From Mytilus galloprovincialis (Eukaryota > Mollusca > Bivalvia > Mytilida > Mytilidae): 64,000 bases of DNA. Both the position numbers and the translations under genes were made by a program. The stretch covers positions 59,304,439 to 59,368,438 of the forward strand of contig NC_134847.1 of assembly GCF_965363235.1 (NCBI RefSeq). The letters run 5' to 3'. Positions 12,700 through 24,400 of the stretch are shown piece by piece. A model generated the notes under the pieces. It did no database searches, was not told where the DNA came from, and saw only the letters and a list, made by a program, of their open reading frames with translations. Position 1 is the first letter of the stretch, and the number at the start of each line of letters is the position of its first letter.

Positions 12700-15026
12700 G
12701 TCTCATAGTTGTGAGAAAATTAAATGCCTTTCATATTAAAATTAAAAAGAAAAAAAGTTCTGTTATCATCTTTGTCGTATTTTCGGAAAAATATGACCTC
12801 ATTTCCGGTTTTTAATGAAGACATGACATGGCAACTATGTTTTATCGTTTCCATTGTTCTGAACTGTTTGAGAATATACAAAATATACTTTATTTCTATT
12901 TTATTATATTCTTTAATGTTGTTTTAATTCAGAGTAATCTAGTCTACTACAACTGTTTTCATAAACACAGGCTCACTACTGTGTTGTAACTCAAAAGCTG
13001 ATGTAAAGAAAAAAAAGTTTTCTGCACCCATACTGTGTCCTCAAAGATAATAGTTTCGGGTATGAATAACACCAAGAGGATGAACTGTTTGAGATATACG
13101 TTGATGAAGGCCATGTGGTCACCTATGGCTCCTATAGGGAGACAATCAGTAATATTAAGAATTTAAGGATATTTAAAAAAAAAATGCTCCGGAAAATAAC
13201 AACAAACTTATTATGATTTTCTTATTGGTCCTTTTGAGGAGGAATTATGTATGTTCCTTTATTTCTACTCATTTCATTCATCTACTAATGCATTTTTGAT
13301 TTTGCATATTCTTGTGTTGAGCTGGTTTTTAAATTTTACAGTATATCTGATTTTATTTCAGCCTATTAAAAGTTAATATTCATATATTGGTAAATATAAG
13401 CTGTATTCACAGGAAAGAAACATATCATTAGTCATTTGTTCGTTAAGCTTTCCATGTGATCACACAATTTAAACATTTATATTTGTCTTCACCTGCATTC
13501 ACTTTGCTTACTAAGTTATAATTTGATTCACTGATATTTTTAAAAACCAAACTTTTTATCTGAAGAAATTTATCCAGTAACATATTTTATTGTATGATGA
13601 AATCAACAATATCTTCCTTTGTAATTGTGTGCTTATTGACTTGTGGTCTTTAATAAGTGTGGAAATATAAACTGAAAAGATTGGAGCCCATTTTATTGTA
13701 TCAGGCAGTTTTGATAAGAGCAGCAAGAAAGGTTTTAAGCAGACTCTTGTGTGAAGTATACAAATTTTCCTCACTAGGCCTTAAACTTGTTTGACTTGTA
13801 GGCAATCATGTCTCAAATGAGAAAACTCAAATGGTCGAGTATAAATTACTGTTGATTTTTATAACTTGTGGGAATCAATTTTCATTGATTTAGGAAAGTC
13901 TGCTTACAATCCTTACTACAATTGACACTTTGTTTAACATCTGAATTTGTTGTGTGTTTATACACAGAAATCCATGAAATCTGTTATTCCATGAATACTT
14001 ATGAAACCACAGTAGTTGTGAAATTTAGTAAATAATTTGTTGTTACATGAAATGATTTAAATAAGTTATATTAAAGTCTTAACATGGAATTACTACAAGG
14101 GTACACATTACATTCAGATGGAAAATTGAAGAAAAGCATTTTGAAAAAAACTTTCTGATCTGAGGTCTAATCTCGTGACCAAAATTTCTCAATCTCCTGA
14201 TATGAGTTTCATTGTCAATCACATGTAGGATAAGATAAACTTCAAGATTTCTAAGATAGTAAAACAAAGGTTCCTGAACTACTTTATAAGATAAATTACT
14301 AAGTAGAAGCTAGCAAATATTTATTTAAGTGTTTTCACTGCCTAGCAAGGATTGTCACACTTTACTATACATTTCACTTTTCTCTCATTCTATATGTCTC
14401 TTTATTTTGATTTTATTTAAAGTTTTGAAAGTACAAAAATTTATTACATTTAAAATTTTGAAATACCAGATTGTTGTTCAAGGTCATTTGACATTTGGAA
14501 AGCCTATAGATAGTCTTCCTGATTGTCTTAGAGAAATATAAAACTGTTCACATTTTTAAATTGTAGGTTTATACAGTTTTTACAATGAGTTCTTTGAGAG
14601 TTTGTACACAATAAGTTAATAATCTTAAATCTTTTGAATTTTTAACATTTTGTAGTTGTTCTCATCTTTTTCCTTTGGTCTACAGTTGGTTGTCCCATTG
14701 GCAATCATTTCAAGTATCCTCATTTTTAAATTACTAGCTATAGTAAATGAAAATATGTTGCTGCCTGTATCATGGTAAAGTGAAGATACTTAGTTCATGG
14801 ATGTTTTGTGATACAATGTTTGTTTGTATTTAGGAAACTCCTTGATTAATTGGTTTTCAGATAGTGTTTTGTACATGGCAAAGAATTAATCATTTAAAAT
14901 TGATTGGCTATTCTTATAAAATGATCATGGTATTTGTGTATAGATATTTTGTTATGCTGATTTATCCCGTGGTTTCAGTCTCAGGACTAAATGCAACTTC
15001 CTAACATTTTATATTTTATTTTTCAG
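12700..15026. other. AT-rich noncoding region
   Basis: 12770-13110 resembles 4860-5130 (both contain actgtgtcctcaaa and a following 'aataacacca/ctag' block), so it is a dispersed repeat. The 58 bp at 13468-13525 is identical to 47830-47887, immediately beyond LINE copy 2. The remainder, 13530-15010, looks like unique AT-rich DNA, possibly intron of the plus-strand gene whose last exon starts at 15027. No further exon could be supported. Confidence 0.5.
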
Positions 15027-15163
15027 AGGATAAGATGAGAATATTTACCAGTGCAGATCCATATGAGTTCTCCCTGTCTCCTGGACAATCAAGGTACCAG
15101 TCGACACAACAGTCCAGGAATACTCCAGCATCAAGTATATCAGGCAGGATACCAGTCAACTAA
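15027..15163 (+). CDS. Terminal exon of an unidentified gene
   Basis: A strong acceptor (a T-rich run then ttttcag) precedes an open stretch that needs one base from an upstream exon and reads 44 codons to TAA at 15161. The product end is Ser/Gln/Arg-rich, containing DKMRIFTSADPYEFSLSPGQ and finishing SGRIPVN. Codon use is balanced, unlike the surrounding AT-rich DNA, and several AATAAA-like sites follow (15491, 15676). I do not recognise the family. Upstream exons were not found in 12700-15026 and may lie beyond the LINE insertion or be too short to see. It could also be a stray exon of a dead gene. Confidence 0.5.
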
Positions 15164-16690
15164 ATATTTTATCAGAGTGAAAGTTGTCAAATGTGATTGG
15201 CCAGTTTTGTGCAGAACTGTTGTCACATGCATTAAACACTTTGCATTTCTAATCATGTCAAATAAATTAAGTATGGTATTGTGTTATTGTCTATGACCAT
15301 ATTGTTGCTTTACATATCATGATAATTCTATCAATATTGTGTTTTTTGGAGGTAAACATGAAATACCTAAGTGGAATAGTGATTGAAACATTGAGTTCAT
15401 GATAGTGATGAGTGATTAGTTCATAAAAATACTATCATGTTCTTTAAGGAAATGATTGTTTGTGTTTGCAGAACTTTTTTCATCTTAAAATAAAGTCTGC
15501 TTGAACTTTTATTTTGGTGAAAGAAAGTCTATATATATCTTCCAAAATCAGTTTCACAGAAAATATGTTATGCTATGTTATACTATGGACTTTTCATATT
15601 GATATTTTTATACTAGTTTGGCTGATAATTTGGGGATTGATTGATGGTACTTCTTCTTTAACTTAGTTTGGATAAGCCTAAATAAAGGAACAGGATTTCT
15701 AGTTTGAATATAAAATTTTAACATTTGTTACTTTCAAATTTATAACTTTCTGTTATAAATTTACAGCAAATTAAAAAAAAATATGTGAATGTAGTAATTA
15801 GTTCTAATGTTAAAATTAAAAAAATGGAAATCAGGAATGTTTAAGATTTTAAATAACTGCTGAGGATTATATACTTGTCAAATTACATTTGCATTTATGG
15901 CGAGCCATTTCTGAATTGAAAGGTGTAATATCTGAAATTGATAAGGTTGAAATTGGTTTTACCAAATGGTAAATCACCTAAAGCATGTATTGTTACTATA
16001 ACAATATTGGCTTCAGTATAAAGTATTGTTTGAACACCTCCAGTGCAAGATTCAGATCGAATACATCAGTTTACAATAAATTGTAAACACTTGTATGATA
16101 AACAGTTTATATGAAAGAAAGAGATTCCTTACAAATATTTTGTATTTTTAAATTGTACTTTATATAAATTGAAAGTTTTGTGATATAATGTATTTTCATA
16201 TATGTATGTTGTATATTCTATTTTTGTTGATTGATATTTTTATACTTGTTTTATTCAACACCAAACATTGTTGATTTAAAATTAAAATTTGTTATAAAAA
16301 AAAATTGCTTGTTTTCACTGCTAGATTTCTAAAATAGTTTTTTTTTGTCAATTGTAAAATCATGTGCATGAAGGAGAAGAAAAAATAGGGCTTGTTTGCA
16401 CCTTCAAATTAAAAATCTTGTCATTCAGTGTTGAATCCTTTCCACTTTTTTTATGCCCTTCTTCCATTAAGAGTCCCTTACTGCACTGCTGTGTTCTAGA
16501 TGTGGTAGAACCGGGGCAATATAAGCATTTTGTTTGATATCAGGAGGGCATTCAGGAGTATGAAAGTTGTTATCCATTCGTTTGATGTGTTTGAGGTTTT
16601 GATATGCCATTTGATTAGGGACTTTCCGTTTTGAATTTTCCTTTGAGTTTAGTATTTTTGTGAATTTACCTTTTGAAATAAATTTTTACT
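15164..16690 (+). other. AT-rich tail, possible 3' UTR of the exon at 15027
   Basis: Very AT-rich, low in repeats until about 16550, and without coding signal. Possible polyadenylation signals on the plus strand: aaataaagt near 15491, aaataaagg near 15676, gaaataaatt near 16676. 16550-16660 is a dispersed repeat also seen near 3950-4050. Confidence 0.4.
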
Positions 16691-16699
16691 CACATAATT

Positions 16700-17275
16700 T
16701 AGTTGTGATGCTTTATTTATCCTGGTGGTAATGTAAAAGTTCAAATTGAACTTGTTGTCCAGTTCAACTCCTAAGTATGTGTGATCCTCTTTAACTTCAA
16801 GATTTGTACCATGTAAGAAGTAAGGTCTTTCAATTCTATTTAGGATATTTTGAGTAACTTGTAAAGCATACTTGTATCATCTTTTGATTGAATGACAGTT
16901 TCCAATTCATAGACCATCTTTTTTCAAAACCTTAAGGTTTTCTGTAGTATTTATATGTCGTTTCTAGATTGCTATAACAGTATACTTAACAGTCCAACTA
17001 CAAAAGCTGCTACCAGTTGTTAATTCATCCACTGTGTCAGTTATGTACAAAGGAAATATAAGTGGGCCCAGAACAGTGCCTTGAGGATTGTTGCAGGTGT
17101 GAGATACTCCCATCTAGGAGGATGAACTGTTTTGGAGCCTGTTTTATATCCAATTGACTGTTAACTTTTCAAGACCATTATGTCTCAGCTTATGTACTAG
17201 AAAGCAATAGCATACGGTTTCAAATGCCTTCCTTAAATCCATTAGAAGCATAACTTCTTTTTTGACCTCTTATTT
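16700..17275 (-). pseudogene. Degenerate LINE reverse transcriptase fragment
   Basis: Read on the minus strand, the segment gives DLRKAFETVCYCFLVHKL, then a stretch matching the thumb of motif A, a stop, and GTVLGPLIFPLYITD. These are motif A and motif B of a CR1/Jockey-type RT (normally D-x-x-KAFD and QGTVLGPLLF-YIND). The aspartate after KAF is replaced and stops are present, so it is dead. Family assignment below the CR1/Jockey level is not possible from this piece. Confidence 0.75.
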
Positions 17276-17379
17276 TCGCTAGTTTCTTAATTAGCAGGTT
17301 TCATAAAATCTGAATAAAATAATGTTCTCCGAATTTTGAATATATTTGAAATTACTGAAATTAACAGCTATGACAATAC

Positions 17380-17550
17380 TTGGGCTTCGTGTTGTTTATT
17401 CTTTAGTTTTCTATGTTGTGTCATGTGTACTATTGTTTGTCTGTTTGTCTGTTTGTCTTTTTCATTTTTAGCCATGGCGTTGTCAGTTTGTTTTAGATTT
17501 ATGAGTTTGACTGTCCCTTTGGTATCTTTCGCCCCCCTTTTGAAAGTATG
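17380..17550 (+). repeat. Dispersed mollusc repeat (gccatggcgttgtcagt family)
   Basis: Contains a 'tgtttgtctgtttgtctttttca' style run and gccatggcgttgtcagtttg. Reverse copies occur at 18195-18330, 27960-28110 and 31285-31480. The ORFs through it are shadows of the repeat. Confidence 0.75.
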
Positions 17551-19410
17551 TAATCATTTAACCTCATTTATGATATTTTATGAATACTTCTCAGGCTTAC
17601 GGTATCATTTATCTGAAAGTTCACATTTTTTTTTCAGTGGTATATAGTTTAGCCAAATGTTTGATAGGTGCATGTAATTATTTTGTTATTTTTCTCTCGC
17701 TGGTCTATAGGTGTTCAGCAGTGTTTATGATTTGTTGTTCACACGAGTTGCTTTCTCTTAATCGGTGCAGGTATGATGAGAGTTTATTTCTATCACGATT
17801 ATACTTTAAAAAGAGGGACGAAAGATAAAAGCGGGATAGTCAAACTCATAAATCGAAAAAAATGACGTTCTCCATGATCTTGCATGGGGTAGACGTATGG
17901 GAAACAGGTCGGTAGTTTTATGAATCTGTTTTTTTTTTCATTATTTAAAATCGGGATAACATTTCCGACGAATTAATCTGATGGTACTGATCCTGTTTTA
18001 TGGATTTGTTGTAATTCATCTTTATGTATCGGGCAATAATTTGTTTCTTCTTACATGCATCTGTATGGCACCAGATCAGCCCTTGTAGCTTGGTTTTGGT
18101 ACTTCTAGGTTTTGTAATATTCATGGGCTTCATACTTTTGTAAGTTGATTTAGATATATTTCACAGCCATAATTCTAAATATCTGTTTAGTATTTTAATA
18201 GCTAAAAGAGGGGTGAAAGATATCAGAGGGAAAGTCAAACTCATAGTTTGAAAACAAACTGACAACGGCATGGCCAAAAAACAAAAACAATAGTACACAA
18301 GGCACAACATCGAAAACTAAAGACTAAGCAACACGAACCCTAACAAGTTAGAGAAGGGATACGGCGTCTTCGCAATGCTAAACGATGAAGTGAAAGCAAA
18401 TAGTCCAGATCCGGAGAAATTTTAGAATTCGATCTGTCAGTCTAACATTGTCAGGTTGATTTCCTAGAAACTTTACTCAATATATTATTTATAGATATGG
18501 GCTGGTTAGCATCCATTTCTCAGAATGCTGATTATGAAAATTAGCTTTTTCCCCGCATATATGATGTCTTTCCTATTTTGTTTAAGAATAGTAGTGCTGT
18601 TACTGTATTTTCAGACCTTTTATATAAGACAGAATTATTTTGTTGTATATTTAGTAATGAAGGTTCTTCTGGTGTTTAACATATTTGTGGTGTTCGTTCT
18701 ACAAGTTTTAAAGTTGTTCTTTAATTTGTTGTATAGAAAGTTTGAAATGTATCCAGTGTTTATTGTCTGATTGTTTGATTTTTTGTAAAGTCGATATTTT
18801 CTTCTTATTATCTGTTTATTACCCGTTGTTATCCAGGAAAGATTCAATCTCGTTATAGTCTGTTCAGATAGTACGTTTCTCTCAATTGTTTCTGTTACTA
18901 AATGTATAAAATGTTTAAATGATATTTCAACATCTTCTTTACTGCTGTCGTCTTTAAAATGGTAGACATTTGACTGGGGACTGCAACAAGTCCAACTTTA
19001 AATGAGGAAATGCGTATGTGACAGCAGATTTTTGTTGGTTATAGAAATCCGAGCTGCATTCATTCCCAGAGTAGAGCCTAGCATTTTTGAATAAAAATAT
19101 GCACATGCATGGTATGTTCTTAATAAATGTTCCCAGACGGAAAAATAATTCACATTTATCGACCTCTTTGTTAATTGTAGGGTTGCCATTACAGCCCTTT
19201 TTATTAACCGATTTCACAAAAGAGCCTGGGGGGTTAGTGATGCTCAGTCTTGTGTTTTTATGAAGTGTTATTGGACTTCTAGTTTTTATTTTGGTATTTG
19301 TTGTTTTTTGCCATGTCGTTCTGAGTTTCACTTTAAATATGAGTTTGAATATCTCCTTAGCATCTATCGCAGGCTTTTACAACGTATTTCAATTAATAGT
19401 AAGCGTATGT
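17551..19410. other. Intergenic, repeats only
   Basis: Includes a reverse copy of the gccatggcgttgtc family at 18195-18330 (continuing into a 'taagcaacacgaaccc' tail to about 18350). The rest is AT-rich with short ORFs that have no domain, conserved motif or splice support. Confidence 0.5.
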
Positions 19411-19419
19411 TGAAATCGC

Positions 19420-19640
19420 GGTAATAAAAAGACTAGTGAAATAAAATGAATCATAACAAAAGTAAAATAACACAGATAGCGAACTCCAAGATTATAATTC
19501 AAAACGGAAATACCTCTAACAAATGAAGGTAAAATCAAAAGCCCAAACACATAAAAAGAGTGAAAAACAACTGTCATATTCCTGACACACTCCTGAAATG
19601 TCCTATGCCAAGTCAGGAATATGACAGTTGTTATCTAATA
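19420..19640 (-). repeat. Dispersed repeat (caggaatatgacagttgtta family)
   Basis: Reverse-complement copy of sequence also present at 3950-4050 and 16550-16660. Both ends carry a related caggaatatgacag / ctgtcatattcctg pair (19575-19630), forming a short inverted repeat. Confidence 0.6.
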
Positions 19641-19746
19641 GTTCTTTTCTATTAATGTTACATTGTTGTTCATTTTTTGTTACACTTCTGTGTTCTGTTC
19701 TTTCACTGTTTTCCTCTTAAAGTTGATGTGTTTCCCTCGGTTTTTG

Positions 19747-20840
19747 TCGAGCCTGCAACTTTTGTTGCAGAAAGCTCGACATAGGGATAGTGATCCGGCG
19801 GCGGCGGCGTTAGCTCACTTCTTAAAAGCTTTATATTTTAGAAGGTGGAAGACCTGGATGCTTCATACTTTGTATATAAATGCTTCATGTTACGAAGTTT
19901 CCGTCAGTCACAGGTCCAATGTCCTTGACCTCATTTTCATGGTTCAGTGACCACTTGAAAAAAAAATTCAAATTTTTTGTAATGTTGATTTCTCTCTTAT
20001 TATAAGTAATAGGATAACTATATTTAATATGTGCGTACCTTGCAAAGTCCTCATGTCTGTCAGACAGTTTTCACTTCACCTCGACCTCATTTCATGGATC
20101 AGAGAACAAGGTTAAGTTTTGGTGGTCAAGTCCATATCTCAGATACTATAAGCAATAGGGCTAGTATATTCGCTGTATTGAAGGACTGTAAGGTGTACAT
20201 GTCCAACTGGCAGGTGTCATCTGACCTTGACCTCATTTTCATGGTTCAGTGGTTATAGTTAAATTTTTGTGTTTTGGTCTGTTTTTCTCATACTATATGC
20301 AATAGGTCTACTATATTTGTTGTATGGAATGATTGTAAAGTGTGCATGTCTAGCGGGCAGATGCCATGTGACCTTGACCTCATTTTCATGGTTCAGTGGT
20401 CAAAGTTAAGTTTTTGAGTTTTGGTCTTTTTATCTAATACTATATGCCATAGGTCAACTATATTTGGTGTATGGAAATATTTTATGATCTCTATGTCAGT
20501 CGCACAGGTTTTATTTGACCGTGACCTCATTTTCACGGTTTATTGCACAGTGTTAAGTTTTTGAGTTTTGGTCTATTTTTCTTAAACTATAAGTAATGGG
20601 CCAACTATATATGTTGTATAGAAGCATTGCTAGCTGTACATGTCTGTCTGGCATGGTTCATCTGACCTTGACCTCATTTTCAAGGTTCATTGGTCTTTGT
20701 TTAGTTATTTTGGTTAATGTTAAGTTTATGTGACAGTTGTAATAAAGCTTAGCTTTATACTTAGGACTATCAACATAATATCAATGATTAGTATAGAAGG
20801 CGAGACATTTCAGCGTGTGCACTCTTGTTATTTGTAACCC
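19747..20840. mobile_element. Hairpin-ended element with ~146 bp tandem units
   Basis: It starts with a nested stem: gtcgagc pairs with gctcgac, and inside it ctgcaac pairs with gttgcag around TTTT (19747-19779). A short cgg-rich microsatellite follows (about 19797-19810). Then come five diverged tandem units marked by ccttgacctcattttcatgg at about 19923, 20226, 20371, 20522 and 20665. Spacing is near 146 bp for the later units. The layout (terminal hairpin, microsatellite, tandem core) matches bivalve pearl/HINE-like elements. Related pieces: 45613-45763 and 48130-48625, both inverted. Confidence 0.7.
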
Positions 20841-21270
20841 GGATTTGTTTTCTCTCAATCGATTTATGACTTTTGAACAGCGGTAAACTAGTGTTGCCTT
20901 TATTTGGTACAGGAATTTACCATACATATATAGAAAATGATGGATTAAACCTGGTTTTATAGCTAAACCTCTCACTTGTATGACAGTGGTATACTTGACA
21001 TGTTTTTTGTATAAATAGGATGACAAGAATCAGAAAAAATATCACACAGAACAACAAACCACATCAACCATCAACACCCGACTCCTCTGAAAAGTTGACA
21101 TACATATAAAGTCAAACAATAAACAGCAATTAACACATGCTCCCGACATTGTTGGGATTTTATTTTACCACTAGTGAATACATTTCAGCTACACTTTCTT
21201 AAACTGTGTCAAAATATATAAAATACACATGTGCTGGTGTAGTTGTTAACAGTTTCACAGTCATGAATAA

Positions 21271-21460
21271 TTATCTGGTATTTTTTAGTTGGGAGATAAG
21301 TCTCTCAAGAATTTCATTGGTTTTCTTTGCATCATTAAGTCTCTCTTTTTCAATAGACAGTCGTTCTCGTTCAATAGACAGTCGTTCTCGTTCGATAGAC
21401 AGTCGTTCATCGTGTCGTTCTCTTTCGATAGACATACATTCACTATCAATACCAACTAAT
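21271..21460 (-). CDS. Alternative last exon: heptad coiled-coil tail
   Basis: A good acceptor (ttttactcctag) precedes an open stretch to TAA at 21271-21273. It is entered in phase 2, which fits exactly the donor at 21798 of the preceding exon (AG+A = Arg). The product has four near-perfect copies of a seven-residue unit LSIERER made by 21 bp DNA repeats (about 21345-21430), then LNDAKKTNEILERLISQL. Seven residues is one heptad, so a charged coiled coil is expected. If this exon is used, the stop at 21785 is spliced out. The donor is weak (GTTTTT), so both ends may exist. Confidence 0.6.
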
Positions 21461-24400
21461 CTAGGAGTAAAAAGTAAATTAAGTTTAAACAAGTATGACC
21501 AATAGTTTCAATAGAACTAATGTATGTAAGAAGGTAAACTGACTTTTCGTACGCTAAATTGTTTTTTACTCCATTTGTTATCCAGGTAGTTTTGAAGTTT
21601 TGAAATTTTTAGTTTAATTTCGGTTTGTGCATATTTTAGAAACCATCGTTTATTAAATAAACAGTATTTAATGTATATTAAAATGTATAGAAACAAGATG
21701 GTCTCAGCAGTTTTAATTACTTTGCCCATCGAACCTTTTGAACATAAGTTATTTTGAAGTATCTCGGAGGCAAACATTAATTGGTTAATTTAAAAACCTT
21801 TCTTCGACAACATTCCTTATCGAGTTTCGCTGTGTTGATACTTGATTTTCTCCTTGATAATCTGGTGGTGTCATTTGATCAGGAACTGCATCACACTCTA
21901 TCTGAAGTTTGCTTCCATTTTGTATAAATGGTCTGTCATTTATATTTTTATGTCTTGTGCTTTCTAATGCTCGAGTTTCCTACAAAGTATGCAAAAAGTT
22001 AGTGTATGATTAAGTAACAACTTGAAAGGAAGCAAGGGTTATTTTCTTTTAAAACTGAGAACCCTAAACAAATATAGATATACATGTATATATATATATT
22101 AACCTTTAGATGCCATTCAATGTGCAGCTCATTTTATTTGAATAGAACATCCCATCTTTCACCCAAAGGAAATATTCAGTACTACTGCAGATGCAAATGA
22201 ATTATCTTGTCAAATAATAGAACAAGTTTAAATAGTCCGTGTTTTAAGATATAAAAATAAGAATACGATTTTACATATCTTGCTTTAAAAAGATAGTTTT
22301 CCAAAATTGAATTAATTAAAACCTGGTTAAAATGTTTAGCCAATACCAGGACAGTTATGATTCTAAAATTTGAGATTCGAAATGCTCTGCTGCTTTGTAT
22401 TTGATCTGATCTTTGAATTGTTTCGATTTGTGCGTCTTACGTCGACGAGAATCTCATCAAGAATACAAAACCATAAGCCTAGTATATATCTGTGATGATT
22501 TTTTACATTCAAAGTTATTTACCTTTAACTCATTTATTTTCTCACACTTTTGCTTGAAGTAAGAATTCTTTGAGGAATTTTGAAATTTTCCTATCATTAT
22601 TTTACAAAGGCTTTCTGCTTCTTCCAGATCATTACCATCACCTTGTGATATGCAAAATTCAATGTAGCATTTGTATGACTTTAAGGTATATCTTGTAATT
22701 TCATCGTTTGCATTGTCTTGAATAGCCAGTCGGAAGTGTTTTTTAGCTTTTCTAGCCATTGATGGTGTTTTGATTCTAACACACATATCAGCTATAGCCA
22801 AATGCACTCTCGGTAAAAGATTCCATGGCTCCAAATCTTCAATATAACTTTCAAGTAGGCTTGTCTTCGCTAGAGCTTGTGTGATGTAATAGTTCTGATT
22901 GTTTTCGTCAATGTTGGAGAGTTTAATGTAGCATTCCCTAAGAAGCTCGAGCACATGACATGTATGATCAACATCTAACCCAGAAAGCATATTAATAACT
23001 CCAATTAATATGTTTATAACTGGCGAACTTTCTAACATTCCTTCAAGAAAGGTGATGACATTTTTCATTTCAGAAACAGTGTGATTCAATGTATCATTTC
23101 GTACATAATATAACACACTACTGCGTTTTATAACAGTTGCGATCACAGGTCGAAACGAAGGATACCTATCTTCATAAAACGAGTTTAAGATGCAAGCCAT
23201 GTTATAGGTGAGTTGAAACTCAGCAAAGCATTTAGAATCCACCGACATATGCCTTCCTTCCACGAAGGCATGTACTGCTTCACTCTCAGTTATCCACCAG
23301 TTGTTACCGTTGGTATTGTATAGGATGATGGTTAAAAGCTCTATCAAGAATGTAGCACGAAGTTCATGTAATGGCATAATAAGGCCTCTTTTTATAAGGT
23401 CTGATTTCCAGACGTCAGGAATCCATCTTCCCATATTTTCATCTATATGCGAAGTATTGCAAAGAATAATGCTCATTTCGTTGTCGTTCCTGTATTTTTT
23501 CATTACCAAATGTTCTAACATTTCCTCTGTAACACAAGTATGAACATCATGAAGTGCTGAAAAAATTTGACAAGCCCTATTCCGTATGATCTTATCACCT
23601 TTAAGGAAATTTTCCATGTCACCAGTTTCTTCCTTCATATCGAAACTACTACCTGAAGAACGGTTTGCCGTACTGGGTACTGGATATATAGGGGATTCAA
23701 GCTTCCCAAGCTTAGCAATGATTTTTCTTCCCCTTTCAAAGAAATCTTCCGCAGTAATTTCTGTTCGACCATAAATTCTAAAGGTGGACCCAATACACAA
23801 TGCCAAGTAAGCTTCATATACAAGAACTTCATCAGACGAATTGTTCAACATCTTTAGATATGTGTTCATCAGCAGACAAGCATGATCCAGAAATTCCATG
23901 TTACGGTTGACATTTTTTACTAGTCTTACGTCAATGGCCATTTCTTTGCAATAATGCTTCAGCAACCATAACAAGTCTTCATTTTCTTGATCAGAGCTCT
24001 TTTTGTTTTTCAAAACCCATACAGATAAACCGTGCATTTCTAGCAGTCGTATGTTACCACTTCGTCTTGCTGATGCTAAGGAATAGTTTTGTAAAGCTGA
24101 CATCAAATTTGTGATTTCGAGTTCTCGTTCAATTACTTTTTCTGGAAGAAAAGTTTTCAGAACATCAACCGATATACTCGTATGACTTAAGTAAGGTATC
24201 AGCGAAAGCACTCTCTTGCAATGCGAAGACAAATTGTTTTCAACGTTCTGTAACGTCATGTCATATGATGCTTGTAGATTTTGACCTTTTTTATCCTCTT
24301 GTTGAGCCTGCATTTGGAATGCAGAAATGTTTCTTAGATAATCCCTGATGCTTATTTTTGTTGTTTTTATATAAGACGAGGCTAGTGATATTGCCAAAGG

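Larger units (their letters stand above)
7649..12700 (+). mobile_element. Non-LTR retrotransposon, copy 1 (damaged)
   Basis: The left boundary is set by homology with copy 2: both begin at cctaaattcattgcagaggt (7649 and 40210), with unrelated DNA before. It contains ORF1 (zinc knuckles plus esterase), an AT-rich spacer, then a truncated endonuclease and reverse transcriptase. An 838 bp insertion interrupts the endonuclease. The RT reading decays near 12690 in a segment resembling the conserved C-terminal VWKSRDLxLKG region. The right end is not sharply visible; no poly(A) or tail repeat was recognised. RT motifs (SPGEDGITAEFY, QGCPISP-like, FADD) fit the L1/Tx1 group. Confidence 0.88.

Noticed and set aside
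22457..22522. The 22-codon extension after the large NB-ARC exon
   Set aside because: A good donor (AAAG|GTAAAT) precedes it, and the next exon is in frame, so it is intron.
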